Origin: Microseira sp003486305
GTDB taxonomy: Bacteria; Cyanobacteriota; Cyanobacteriia; Cyanobacteriales; Aerosakkonemataceae
Length of the DNA stretch: 26,640 nucleotides
Assembly: GCA_031969655.1 (NCBI GenBank)
Contig: DALYJX010000080.1
Location: forward strand, 1 to 26,640
Direction of reading: 5' to 3'
Numbering within the stretch: the stretch's first letter is position 1; the number at the start of each line of letters is the position of its first letter. Of this stretch, positions 7,186 through 15,117 are shown one piece after another. The translations under genes and the position numbers were made by a program. The notes beneath the pieces were generated by a model. It was given only the letters and a program-made list of their open reading frames with translations, searched no databases and was not told where the DNA came from.

Positions 7186-8271
7186 TTATGCATAAACTTT
7201 CCGATAATAAGCTTGATACTCTTGGGATAGCAATGGTTCCCACCAACTGCGGTTATTTAAATACCATTCAACGGTGCGGCGCAATCCTTGTTCGACGGTA
7301 ACAGAAGGACTCCAACCTAATTCTGTTTGCAATTTAGTGCTATTAATTGCATAGCGGCGATCGTGTCCCGGTCTATCTTTAACAAAGGTAATCAATTCGC
7401 TGCAAGGACGCACGGGTAAATCGGGTGCTAATTCATCCAAAAGCTTGCACAAAGTTTGCACTAAGTCAATATTTTTGACTTCGTTATTGCCGCCGATGTT
7501 ATAAGTTTCTCCCGGTTTTCCGCGATGCAAAACTACATCTAAAGCCGTGCAATGATCCAATACAAACAGCCAATCGCGCACGTTTTGTCCGTCGCCGTAA
7601 ACGGGTAATTGTTTGCCGATTAAGGCGTTGATGCACATCAAGGGAATCAGTTTTTCGGGAAACTGATAAGGGCCGTAATTATTCGAGCAATTTGTGATTA
7701 GCGTGGGTAAGCCGTAGGTGTGATGGTAGGCTCTAACTAAGTGGTCGCTACCCGCTTTAGACGCCGAATAAGGACTGTTGGGAGAATAAGGGGTTGTTTC
7801 GGTAAAAGCGGGGTCGGTGGGACTCAGACTGCCGTATACTTCGTCTGTAGAGACGTGGTGGAAGCGATCGCTATCGGGTTTTCCTTTGGCTTCCCAGCGT
7901 TGGCGGAATGCTTCTAGGAGGGTGAAAGTACCGACGACGTTGGTTTGAACGAAGGCTCCTGGGCCTAAAATAGAACGGTCTACGTGGGATTCGGCGGCGA
8001 AGTGAGCGATCGCATCCACATCTTCTTCTTCCAGCAGATTATCGACCAAGGCGCGATCGCATATATCACCCTGCACAAATCGGAAATTTTCTTTCCCCTC
8101 CAAAGATTCCAGAGTCCGACGATTTCCCGCATAGGTAAGCGCGTCGAGGACGATAATGCGGTCATCTTTGTAGCGATCGCACCAGTACAGTACGTAATTA
8201 GAACCAATAAAACCCGCACCCCCTGTCACTAACAACCGACGAGGTATCCTTGTTGACGTTGAATCAGACAT
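7186..8271 (-). CDS. rfbB: dTDP-glucose 4,6-dehydratase
   Basis: RfbB converts dTDP-glucose to dTDP-4-keto-6-deoxyglucose, the first committed step to dTDP-rhamnose and other deoxysugars of surface polysaccharides. It is a 361-aa extended SDR enzyme. The NAD-binding motif GGAGFIGS is near the N-terminus, followed by the catalytic STDEVYG segment and the YSASKAGSDH motif with the active Tyr and Lys. NCSNNYGPYQFPEKLIP, VYGDGQNVRDW and the C-terminal FVKDRPGHDRRYAI are RmlB hallmarks. I choose the ATG at 8271 because AAGGAG precedes it by 10 nt. The frame extends to 8292, but those codons contain the ribosome site. It is divergent from the CapA-like gene. No other rml genes are in the window. 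Confidence 0.95.
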   Translation of the reverse strand: MSDSTSTRIPRRLLVTGGAGFIGSNYVLYWCDRYKDDRIIVLDALTYAGNRRTLESLEGKENFRFVQGDICDRALVDNLLEEEDVDAIAHFAAESHVDRSILGPGAFVQTNVVGTFTLLEAFRQRWEAKGKPDSDRFHHVSTDEVYGSLSPTDPAFTETTPYSPNSPYSASKAGSDHLVRAYHHTYGLPTLITNCSNNYGPYQFPEKLIPLMCINALIGKQLPVYGDGQNVRDWLFVLDHCTALDVVLHRGKPGETYNIGGNNEVKNIDLVQTLCKLLDELAPDLPVRPCSELITFVKDRPGHDRRYAINSTKLQTELGWSPSVTVEQGLRRTVEWYLNNRSWWEPLLSQEYQAYYRKVYA

Positions 8272-8338
8272 TTCTATAACTCTCCTTACCACTCTTTAAT
8301 GATTCCCAAATAATTTCAGCTATTTTCAGCCGTATTAT

Positions 8339-9946
8339 ATGGGGAGTTCGTCTGTTGGTGTGAGGATACGGATTGTGGTACAGCAAGTCTTGACTCAAGA
8401 AACCCTGCTAGAAAAAGCAAAACGGGGAGATGCGAGTGCGATCGCTGCGTTAATTAACGAGGTATTGTGTAACAGCGGCATGAGAGCGATCGCCAAGAGC
8501 AAGGGTAGCTGCTTGCATATTGTACTCGAAGGGGAACGAGTACCGGAGCGAGGAAGCTGCGTCCGCTTCGTCGCCGATGGGATCAAGCGTTTGAAACCGG
8601 GTGGATTTGACTCTGTACGAGTTTACGGTAAACGCATTGACAAAAGAAAGCCTGCTTGGACTGAGGCGTTTGAGCTAAGGAAACGTCCTCGCACCGCACC
8701 CACCACCACTCGACCTCCCATTCCTGCAACCATTCCGCAGCCAAAGAGTCGCCCTAAAAAGCTTAAAACAAAACCGAAAAAAAGAATACCCTTGCTCGTC
8801 ATGGGCGGTACGATCTGGGTAGCAGTGGCAACTTTAGGCGCTGCAATTAGCTCTCGGATCAACGTCGCAACGAATACTCAGGATAATTCCGTACCAGCAA
8901 CCAGTCAATCCACACCCAAAACTTCACCAGAAAATAAAGCTGCTCAAAATTTAGCACCAGCTTCCCCAGCGGCGGCGACATCTATCACAATTAAAGCTGT
9001 TGGCGATATCGTTCCGGGAACTAATTATCCCAACAATCGCCTACCCGCAAATAAAAGACAACTGTTTCAAAATATCAAATCCTCGCTGCAAGGCGCTGAT
9101 ATCTTATTTGGCAATTTTGAAAGTACGATGACCAACTATCGCCGACCGGCAAAAGATACCAGTCGTTCGATGGTATTTGCATTTCGCAATCCTCCCAGTT
9201 ATGCCAGCTTATTTAAAGAAGTTGGATTTGACGTTCTAAGCGTTGCTAACAATCATTCTTTTGATTTCTCTCCCGTCGGCTTTGAAGACACGATGCGAAA
9301 TATAGAAAAAGCAGGAGTCAAAGCAGTAGGAAAGAAAAATCAAATTCTTTACACGAATGTCAAAGGAGTGCGGGTAGCTTTTATTGGGTTTAGCTATCTC
9401 AATTTCCACAATTCTATCAATAATTTGCCAGCAGGAAAAGCCCTGGTTGCAGAAGCTAAGAAAAATGCCGATATTGTAGTAATATCGGTTCACGCCGGTG
9501 CTGAGGGTTCTGATGCGACGCGGGTGAGAAACCGAGCGGAAATGTTTTACGGGGAGAACCGAGGAAATAAAGTTTTGTTTGCCCGCACGATGATTGACAG
9601 CGGTGCAGATTTAGTATTAGGACACGGCCCCCACGTTCCCAGAGCGATGGAATTATATAAAGGAAAATTGATTGCCTATTCTTTGGGCAATTTCATCGGA
9701 TACAGAACGTTATCTACTGTGGGAAATCTGGGAGAATCTCTGGTTTTAGAAGTTAAACTCGACGGGCAAGGTAATTTTGAATCTGGCAGAATTATCCCAG
9801 TACAACTCGATCGGCGAGGCATTCCTTATCCAGATCGCGGCTATGGAAGCGTGCAGCTAATTCGCAATCTGACTAAGTTGGATTTCCCTAATACTCCATT
9901 GAAAATTGAAACGAATGGAAAAATAACGAAAATTGATAAGAGGTAA
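8339..9946 (+). CDS. CapA family protein with N-terminal cyanobacterial domain and membrane anchor
   Basis: The C-terminal half (about 215-535) is a CapA/PGA_cap metallophosphatase-like domain related to polyglutamate capsule synthesis proteins. It shows AVGDIVPG, GNFESTM, VANNHSFDF, VISVHAGAEGS, GHGPHVPRAM and IAYSLGNFIG. Before it come an acidic-basic domain of about 115 residues (LLEKAKRGDASAIAALINE), a Pro/Lys-rich linker at 116-150, one membrane helix at 151-172 and a Ser/Thr/Pro/Ala-rich stalk. The layout suggests a cytoplasmic N-terminus and an extracytoplasmic enzyme domain. The start is uncertain: the ATG at 8339 has no clear ribosome site, and in-frame GTG codons at 8360 and 8375 are alternatives. 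No capB or capC is nearby, so polyglutamate synthesis is not implied. A surface-polymer role near rfbB is a reasonable guess. Confidence 0.85.
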   Translation: MGSSSVGVRIRIVVQQVLTQETLLEKAKRGDASAIAALINEVLCNSGMRAIAKSKGSCLHIVLEGERVPERGSCVRFVADGIKRLKPGGFDSVRVYGKRIDKRKPAWTEAFELRKRPRTAPTTTRPPIPATIPQPKSRPKKLKTKPKKRIPLLVMGGTIWVAVATLGAAISSRINVATNTQDNSVPATSQSTPKTSPENKAAQNLAPASPAAATSITIKAVGDIVPGTNYPNNRLPANKRQLFQNIKSSLQGADILFGNFESTMTNYRRPAKDTSRSMVFAFRNPPSYASLFKEVGFDVLSVANNHSFDFSPVGFEDTMRNIEKAGVKAVGKKNQILYTNVKGVRVAFIGFSYLNFHNSINNLPAGKALVAEAKKNADIVVISVHAGAEGSDATRVRNRAEMFYGENRGNKVLFARTMIDSGADLVLGHGPHVPRAMELYKGKLIAYSLGNFIGYRTLSTVGNLGESLVLEVKLDGQGNFESGRIIPVQLDRRGIPYPDRGYGSVQLIRNLTKLDFPNTPLKIETNGKITKIDKR

Positions 9947-10004
9947 TGGTTAATGGCTAATGGTTAATGGCTAATGGTTAATGGCTAATGGTTAATGGCT
10001 AATG
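9944..10004 (+). repeat. Heptamer tandem array TAATGGT/TAATGGC
   Basis: About nine 7-bp units alternate TAATGGT and TAATGGC. They begin at the stop codon of the CapA-like gene. An inverted heptamer array follows at 10104-10139, so this is one half of a large inverted pair around a 58-bp element. Confidence 0.9.
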
Positions 10005-10034
10005 TTTGGTGGTATCGATATTGCAGTTAGGAGA

Positions 10035-10092
10035 GGGTCGGGTTGATTTAAACTCTCTACATCAGCCAGATATTATAGGTAAAACCCACCCC
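10035..10092. repeat. 58-bp palindrome-ended repeat, copy B (degenerate)
   Basis: It starts GGGTCGGGTT and ends AAACCCACCCC, exactly 58 bp, with an internal GATATTAT at the same offset as in copy A. The right flank TAC mirrors the GTA found left of copies A and C. It lies between convergent genes and between two inverted heptamer arrays. Confidence 0.7.
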
Positions 10093-10103
10093 TACTTTCT
10101 TAC

Positions 10104-10139
10104 CCATTAGCAATTAGCAATTAGCAATTAGCCATTAGC
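10104..10139 (-). repeat. Inverted heptamer array (CCATTAG/CAATTAG)
   Basis: About five 7-bp units are the reverse complement type of the array at 9944. The stop codon of the downstream-reading kinase gene (TAA at 10137-10135) lies within it. Confidence 0.85.
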
Positions 10140-11163
10140 TAATTTCCAATAATGCCTGCAAAGCTGCTTTCATTTCATCCGGTGTTGTTGTTGCAGTGCC
10201 AAAGATTCTGACGACGATACTGGCGGCTAAATTACCCAAAACGGCGGCTTCCCAAAATGAAGCACCGGCGCACAAACTTAAAGTCAGGGCGGCTACTACT
10301 GTATCGCCTGCGCCGGTAACATCAAAAACATCGGTGCGATTAAAGGCGGGGATGTGATTTTCTTCCCCGGTGCGGTTAAATAAGCTCATGCCTTCTTCAC
10401 CGCGAGTGATGAGGATTTGCTGTGCTTGGGTGAGATGGAGGAGGTCAGATCCAGCTTGGCGGAGAGATTGGGGGGAAGCGATCGCATATCCCACGGCTTT
10501 TTCTGCTTCGGGCAAATTCGGCGTAAACAGCGTCGCCCCCCGATAACGCTGCAAATCGCTTTGGGCATCTACAATTGTCCTTTGATGAGATAGCACCGCT
10601 TCGATTACAGGCGCAGTAAATACCCCATCCCCATAATCCGAACAAACCACCGCATCCACCTTTCGCACTTGGGAGCGGATATAATCGGCTAGCTGCAACT
10701 GTAAATCTGGATCTGGCAAATCGTCGGATTTTCGATCTACCCGCACGATCTGCTGCGTCACCGATTGTCTAGCATGACCGGAAATTCGAGTTTTGGTAAC
10801 TGTAGGACGATCTGGATCGATTAACATGCCACTGGTATCAATTCCCGCCACCTCAAAAATGCCCCGCAGTGCTTGTCCTTGGTCGTCTTTGCCGATCAAT
10901 CCAGCTACTTTTACCTTAGCGCCCAACTTGGCTAAGTTATAGACTGCATTCGCCCCACCTCCCGGCACTTGTCGGGTATGTTCGTGACGGATAATTAAAA
11001 CGGGGGCTTCGCGGGAAATGCGTTCGACTTGTCCGGTGAGAAACTCATCGAGGGTTAAATCTCCGACGACTAGCACCCGCAATTGGTCAAAACGGTCTAG
11101 GATATCGAATAAGCGATCGCAACACGAGCGTAGCTGGGCGACAAAGTAAGGATCTAGAGTCAT
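10135..11163 (-). CDS. rfaE1: PfkB-family kinase, D-glycero-D-manno-heptose-7-phosphate kinase type (RfaE1/HldE N-domain)
   Basis: This is a ribokinase-fold sugar kinase of about 342 aa. The signature DLTLDEFLTGQVERISREAP is typical of the kinase domain of HldE/RfaE, which phosphorylates heptose-7-phosphate in the ADP-heptose pathway. GGGANAVYNLAKLGA is the first PfkB motif and DVTGAGDTVVAALTL, with the catalytic Asp, is the second. The adenylyltransferase domain of bifunctional HldE is absent, so this is a kinase-only form. The frame is open to a TTG at 11253, but the ATG at 11163 gives the usual family length; neither has a strong ribosome site. It is the last gene of a minus-strand run, 98 bp after the TonB-like gene. 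The substrate is inferred from family resemblance. Confidence 0.8.
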   Translation of the reverse strand: MTLDPYFVAQLRSCCDRLFDILDRFDQLRVLVVGDLTLDEFLTGQVERISREAPVLIIRHEHTRQVPGGGANAVYNLAKLGAKVKVAGLIGKDDQGQALRGIFEVAGIDTSGMLIDPDRPTVTKTRISGHARQSVTQQIVRVDRKSDDLPDPDLQLQLADYIRSQVRKVDAVVCSDYGDGVFTAPVIEAVLSHQRTIVDAQSDLQRYRGATLFTPNLPEAEKAVGYAIASPQSLRQAGSDLLHLTQAQQILITRGEEGMSLFNRTGEENHIPAFNRTDVFDVTGAGDTVVAALTLSLCAGASFWEAAVLGNLAASIVVRIFGTATTTPDEMKAALQALLEIS

Positions 11164-11261
11164 AAATAAGCTTAAAACAGCAGCTAAACCTCGCTTAACG
11201 GTCAGCAAGGCAGACAAGGCAGAAGTATCCCACGACCGATGACCGATTGGCAATTTTGACC

Positions 11262-12476
11262 TTAAGGCGGGGGTAGATCGCTTTGGTCAATCTCGACCCG
11301 ATACGTGTATATCTCATACTTGCCAGTTGCTTCAAAAGATCGCTTTTTTGCATCTTCGATTATTGCTTGATTCAGCAAGGGATAGCTCGTACCGATCATT
11401 AGCAAGGGTTCCCCCTCAAGTTTGCCCTCTGGGTTTACCAACAGAGCTATGCTAGCTGGGGTAACATTTGGCAATTGCACCTTTGCTGTGGACTTAACAA
11501 CTCTGGTATTTTCTTCGGGGGGGCGCAGCTTGATACCTGGAAACTGCGTAATTTTTTCCTGCCACCAATTAGTTAACTTTGCGGTTCCCTCCTTCTCCGT
11601 CGTCCCAGATGAATCGTAACTGTATATCCGCTTGAGAGCTTCTATTTTTTGCTGGCGCTGGAATTGTTTCTGAAGCTGACCTAGCAATTTTTCTTGTTCT
11701 TGCCATTGATCTAAAACTTCCAATTCCTGCTGCCTTCGCAATATTTCTTGGCGTTGCTTTTCTTGCTCTATCTGTCGTTTCAATATCTCTTGGCGTTGTT
11801 TTTCCTGCTCTTGCAACCATTGCAATTCGGTCTGCCGTTGCTTTTCTTGCTGCTGTCTTAATTGTGCTTGGCGTTGCTTTTCTTGTTCCAGTTCAACTTG
11901 CAGCTTTTGTGCTTGGCGTTGCCTTTCTTGCTCAAGCTGGCGTTGCAATTGTTGCTGTTGTTGCAACTTTTGCTTTTGCAGTAATTCTTCATTCCGCCGT
12001 ATTTGCTGATTTAATAATTCTTCCTGTTTTTGCAGTTGCCTTTGCAATAATTCTTGCTGTCTTTGTACTATTTGCTGACGGACTAATTCTTCCTGTCGTT
12101 CTAAGGTTTGGGTAGAAGGTGGCTGTGGTGGAGAAGGCGGCGGTAAGACATCGGTAGAAGGCAGCGAGGGAGGTAGAGGCGGCATAGAGATTGCTGGAGC
12201 GGAAAATTCCGACAGGCGGCTGATTTCTGCTGGCGTTAACTGCACTAATTCAACTGTTCGCTGGAGATCGGGTTTTTGTTTGGATATGGATAATATAGGT
12301 GGAGCAGCCCAGAGCAATCCGTGTAAACTCAATGAAAATACGGTTGCCAATACGCTTGGCAGGGGTGTTGTTTCTGGCTGGGGTCGAAATAGCTCAGCAT
12401 CAGACATGGCAGGAAGGGTATATGCCGCTGGTCTTGGTTTTGTAGGGTGGGTGGGATGCGATCGCTTTTTCGCCAT
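11262..12476 (-). CDS. TonB-like protein with Gln/Glu-rich coiled-coil linker
   Basis: This 404-aa protein is built like an energy transducer. A membrane anchor lies at about 38-60, a VELVQLTPAEISRLSEF segment at 75-91, a Pro-rich stretch at 98-122 and a very Gln/Glu/Arg-rich coiled coil at 124-282. The C-terminal domain at 335-397 resembles TonB_C (LLNQAIIEDAKKRSFEATGK). The coil contains repeated EQEKQRQ units. TonB normally spans the periplasm and couples inner-membrane force to outer-membrane receptors. No ExbB, ExbD or receptor is nearby. The ATG at 12476 is preceded by GAGAGG, but the ATG at 12407 would align better with the start of the paralogue. The next gene upstream is a paralogue sharing both ends but with a different linker. 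The TonB link is by architecture only. Confidence 0.65.
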   Translation of the reverse strand: MAKKRSHPTHPTKPRPAAYTLPAMSDAELFRPQPETTPLPSVLATVFSLSLHGLLWAAPPILSISKQKPDLQRTVELVQLTPAEISRLSEFSAPAISMPPLPPSLPSTDVLPPPSPPQPPSTQTLERQEELVRQQIVQRQQELLQRQLQKQEELLNQQIRRNEELLQKQKLQQQQQLQRQLEQERQRQAQKLQVELEQEKQRQAQLRQQQEKQRQTELQWLQEQEKQRQEILKRQIEQEKQRQEILRRQQELEVLDQWQEQEKLLGQLQKQFQRQQKIEALKRIYSYDSSGTTEKEGTAKLTNWWQEKITQFPGIKLRPPEENTRVVKSTAKVQLPNVTPASIALLVNPEGKLEGEPLLMIGTSYPLLNQAIIEDAKKRSFEATGKYEIYTYRVEIDQSDLPPP

Positions 12477-12557
12477 TAGCAGAAACCTCTCGCTCTCGAT
12501 ATTAGAGACTGATAGCAGGTTTTGTAAGTTGCCCCGACTGGAAAAACTCAACAAAAT

Positions 12558-13451
12558 CTAATTTTTCGGTTGGGGTCTAGGGAATGTCCAGGTATTAGGA
12601 GTAGGAGTCGGATTTGAAGGTAAATTCGCTGGCGGTGAGGGTAATTTGTTTGATTCGATCTCAACGCGATACTGGTATACCACATACTCGCCCGTTGCCG
12701 GAAACGATCGCTGCTTGATATCCTCTATCGCTGCCTGGTTTAGTTTAGGGTAGCCAGTACTGCGAATTAACTCTGGCTCACCCGTAATTTTACCTTTTGG
12801 GGATACCAACACGGCTACGCCAGCAGGAGTTGTATCTGGTAGCTTTTCGCCCACAGGAGAAACAATACTGTGAGGAATGGGCGGGCGAGCCACAATTCTT
12901 CTAGAAAACCTTTTGTTGTTTCTCAACCAGGCATCGAGTTTTTCCCTTTCTTCGGCTTCTGTCGTGCCAGCCAAATTATAGCCGTAACGCGACTTGAGCA
13001 AGCTATCTTGGAAGCTTGGGGGAGCCGTCGCGGTTGGGTTAGGAATTTGTGGTGTAGGCGTCGCTGTGGGTGTCGCTGTTGGTGTTGGAGTGGGAATTGG
13101 TGTAGGCGTTGCTGTCGGTGTTGGTTTGGGAAGCGGTTTGCTGGGAGGTTCTGGCAGGGGTATATTAGACCGTGCAGGTTCCTGACGGGCAGACGCATTG
13201 GGTGGGAGCGTTCCCAGCTGGGGCGGTAATGACACCGATGGGCGAGTAAATTCGCTGATGCGTCTCATTTCTCCTGGACTTAACTGCACCAATCTGACGC
13301 GGCGTTCATTTGATGATGCTGTGGCAGAAATCGGCAATTTTGGCTGAAAAATCCAAAGCAGTCCGTGTAAATTCAGCGAAATCAGGGTGAACAACACGGT
13401 GAGTAATGGTGAGGTGTCAGATTGGGATGGAGTGGATTCGGTGTCGAACAT
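12558..13451 (-). CDS. TonB-like protein with Pro-Thr-rich linker (paralogue of the next gene)
   Basis: This 297-aa protein has the same plan as its downstream neighbour. A membrane helix at about 15-36 lies in SPLLTVLFTLISLNLHGLLW, followed by VRLVQLSPGEMRRISEF and a Pro/Thr-rich linker at about 105-140 built of PTPTATP-type repeats. The TonB_C-like tail is PAGVAVLVSPKGKITGEPE plus YPKLNQAAIEDIKQRSFPAT. A short Pro-rich extension follows the domain. Proline-rich periplasm-spanning linkers are typical of TonB. The two genes clearly arose by tandem duplication, with the linker replaced. It follows cobI by about 38 bp on the same strand. Without ExbBD or a receptor nearby, function rests on architecture. 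Confidence 0.68.
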   Translation of the reverse strand: MFDTESTPSQSDTSPLLTVLFTLISLNLHGLLWIFQPKLPISATASSNERRVRLVQLSPGEMRRISEFTRPSVSLPPQLGTLPPNASARQEPARSNIPLPEPPSKPLPKPTPTATPTPIPTPTPTATPTATPTPQIPNPTATAPPSFQDSLLKSRYGYNLAGTTEAEEREKLDAWLRNNKRFSRRIVARPPIPHSIVSPVGEKLPDTTPAGVAVLVSPKGKITGEPELIRSTGYPKLNQAAIEDIKQRSFPATGEYVVYQYRVEIESNKLPSPPANLPSNPTPTPNTWTFPRPQPKN

Positions 13452-13489
13452 GGCAGATGGAAATCTTTAATCTTTAATCTTTAATTCGT

Positions 13490-14197
13490 TTATCCCGCTT
13501 GTATTAGCAGCAAAGAGAAGTAGGGTAATTGGAGATTTGGGCGATCGCACAAATTAGTATAGATCGCCTGATTGGGTAGGGTTGCTCTCTCTACCACATA
13601 ACTACGATTTAATAAATTCCGCCGCTGCAATACTTGCCAAACTTGCTCGTATACCGAACTGACTTTCAGCAATACCACCACATCCGCCCAATCTAAAACC
13701 GCTTCTAGTTCTCCCACGGTATAAATAGCCGGTAAGACAGCTAAACGCTGACCGCGCATTGTTAAAGGCAGTCCCAGCGCCGCCGCCGCCGCCATCGGCG
13801 AACAAACTCCTGGAATTACTTGCACCTTGACTTCTGGATGCAAAAGTTGTAGCGTTTGTGCCAAATAGGTGAAGGTGCTGTAAAAACTAACATCGCCTTC
13901 ACAGGCAAAAGCTACATCTTGACCTATTTCTAGATATTTCCAGACTTGTTCTGCCGCTACCTGCCATGCTGAGGAAAGAACCGCGTCATCAAAGACGTAA
14001 GGGAAAGTTAAAGCTAGTTGCACCTGATTTGAATTGAGCCATTGGGCGACAATTTGCTCAGCCATGCCCCGATTGCCCCGTACTCCTGCTGGAAAGGCTA
14101 CTACGGGGACGCTTTGAAGCAAGCGCAGTCCTTTGAGGGTGATTAACTCCGGGTCGCCGGGGCCAACGCTAATACCGTAGAGGATACCTGTTTTCAC
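13490..14197 (-). CDS. cobI: Precorrin-2 C20-methyltransferase
   Basis: CobI (CbiL) transfers a methyl group from S-adenosylmethionine to C20 of precorrin-2 on the way to cobalamin. The tetrapyrrole methylase signature GISVGPGDPELITLKG lies at the N-terminus. Further family motifs are AFACEGDVSFYSTF, VQVIPGVCSPMAAAAALGLP and the C-terminal VERATLPNQAIYTNL. I prefer the GTG at 14197 (MKTGILYGISVGPGDPE, 235 aa), which matches the family N-terminus. The frame remains open to another GTG at 14248, next to the repeat array. It is followed on the same strand by two TonB-like genes. No other cob genes are in the window, which is common for cyanobacteria with scattered cobalamin genes. I saw no convincing cobalamin riboswitch upstream. 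Confidence 0.92.
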   Translation of the reverse strand: MKTGILYGISVGPGDPELITLKGLRLLQSVPVVAFPAGVRGNRGMAEQIVAQWLNSNQVQLALTFPYVFDDAVLSSAWQVAAEQVWKYLEIGQDVAFACEGDVSFYSTFTYLAQTLQLLHPEVKVQVIPGVCSPMAAAAALGLPLTMRGQRLAVLPAIYTVGELEAVLDWADVVVLLKVSSVYEQVWQVLQRRNLLNRSYVVERATLPNQAIYTNLCDRPNLQLPYFSLLLIQAG

Positions 14198-14282
14198 TTG
14201 GTGACTGAGATTGCGATCGCTCAAAATTTTACAACTCGGCTGCCACACATCTAATGCGTGCAGTCAATTTTTCTAAGATTCT

Positions 14283-14475
14283 TGTGGGATGGGCATCCTG
14301 TGTGGGATGGGCATCCTGTGTGGGATGGGCATCCTGTGTGGGATGGGCATCCTGTNNNNNNNNNNNNNNNNNNNNNNNNNNNNNNNNNNNNNNNNNNNNN
14401 NNNNNNNNNNNNNNNNNNNNNNNNNNNNNNNNNNNNNNNNNNNNNNNNNNNNNNNGTGGGATGGGCATCCTGCCC
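14283..14475 (+). repeat. 18-bp tandem array interrupted by a 100-N assembly gap
   Basis: Four perfect copies of TGTGGGATGGGCATCCTG fill 14283-14354. The sequence then becomes exactly 100 N (14356-14455) and resumes in the same repeat, ending GGCATCCTGCCCGTC. A 100-N run is a conventional placeholder, so the true array length is unknown. Each unit holds a small hairpin, GGATG-GG-CATCC. The unit differs by one base from 25616-25633. It lies between the 3' end of the Nudix gene and cobI. Confidence 0.95.
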
Positions 14476-14500
14476 GTCTCTATATTCGATGCGTAGCAGC

Positions 14501-14968
14501 TTATAACTTAAAAGGCATTCCCTCACCAGTCAGCAACTCAAGCGGGTAAATCGTACCACCATTTGCCACGTAATGGACGATTTCGCGCACTCTTTGGCGT
14601 CGCAGCGGTAAACAATCGATTTCTTCGGGCAAAAACCAAGCTGCACGCAAGCTTTCTTTATCAGGAACGCTCTTCGGAGGTGTATTATCTTGGGGACGAG
14701 CCACAAAAATCGCTCTCAAGCGAGCAGTTCCGGATAATTTAGCCGGTTTATGTTCAATCCGCAAAATTCCTTCGATTTGGACTCGAATACCGCTTTCTTC
14801 CAAGGTTTCTCGCTTCGCTGCATCAACCAAACTTTCTCCTGGTTCTACTCTACCTGCGGGTAGATGCCATAACTGACCGTGTTTGCGCTCGTGAACCATG
14901 AGAAAGCGGTTTTCCCAACGCACAACAACTAAGGCAAAATAGGCAGTTGGAATTGGTTCGCGAGCCAT
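14501..14968 (-). CDS. Nudix hydrolase
   Basis: This 155-aa enzyme has a perfect Nudix box (GX5EX7REUXEEXGU) at residues 39-61: G39, E45, R53-E54, E57-E58 and G60, within GRVEPGESLVDAAKRETLEE. The glutamates bind the metal that hydrolyses a nucleoside diphosphate linked to another group X. The preceding strand (FALVVVRWENRFLMVHERKHG) and LWHLPAG are standard for the fold. The substrate cannot be read from sequence; phosphorylated nucleotides or nucleotide sugars are typical. The ATG at 14968 gives a complete fold. It faces away from the alpha/beta hydrolase gene, with about 150 bp between them. Confidence 0.9.
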   Translation of the reverse strand: MAREPIPTAYFALVVVRWENRFLMVHERKHGQLWHLPAGRVEPGESLVDAAKRETLEESGIRVQIEGILRIEHKPAKLSGTARLRAIFVARPQDNTPPKSVPDKESLRAAWFLPEEIDCLPLRRQRVREIVHYVANGGTIYPLELLTGEGMPFKL

Positions 14969-15117
14969 AATCTGTTAATGCGGGTTGAAAAGTTCTCTTT
15001 ACTTTACTGGAGTCAGTTTAACGAGAGATCTGTAATGTGTATCAAACTATGAAATAAGGGATAAACCAACCCTATACAGGCAACCTTTGCGACAAATTCT
15101 CTTTTCTCCAATCTGAA

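Noticed and set aside
12870..13229. Long plus-strand ORFs opposite the TonB-like genes (119 aa, 63 aa)
   Set aside because: They are antisense readings of repetitive Pro-Thr codons, giving Gly/Val/Cys/Arg-rich sequence with no family features.
14283..14475. Short CRISPR or coding repeat protein at the 18-bp array
   Set aside because: There are no spacers. All frames through it are open only because 18 is divisible by three and the N run is neutral, so the ORFs there are artefacts.
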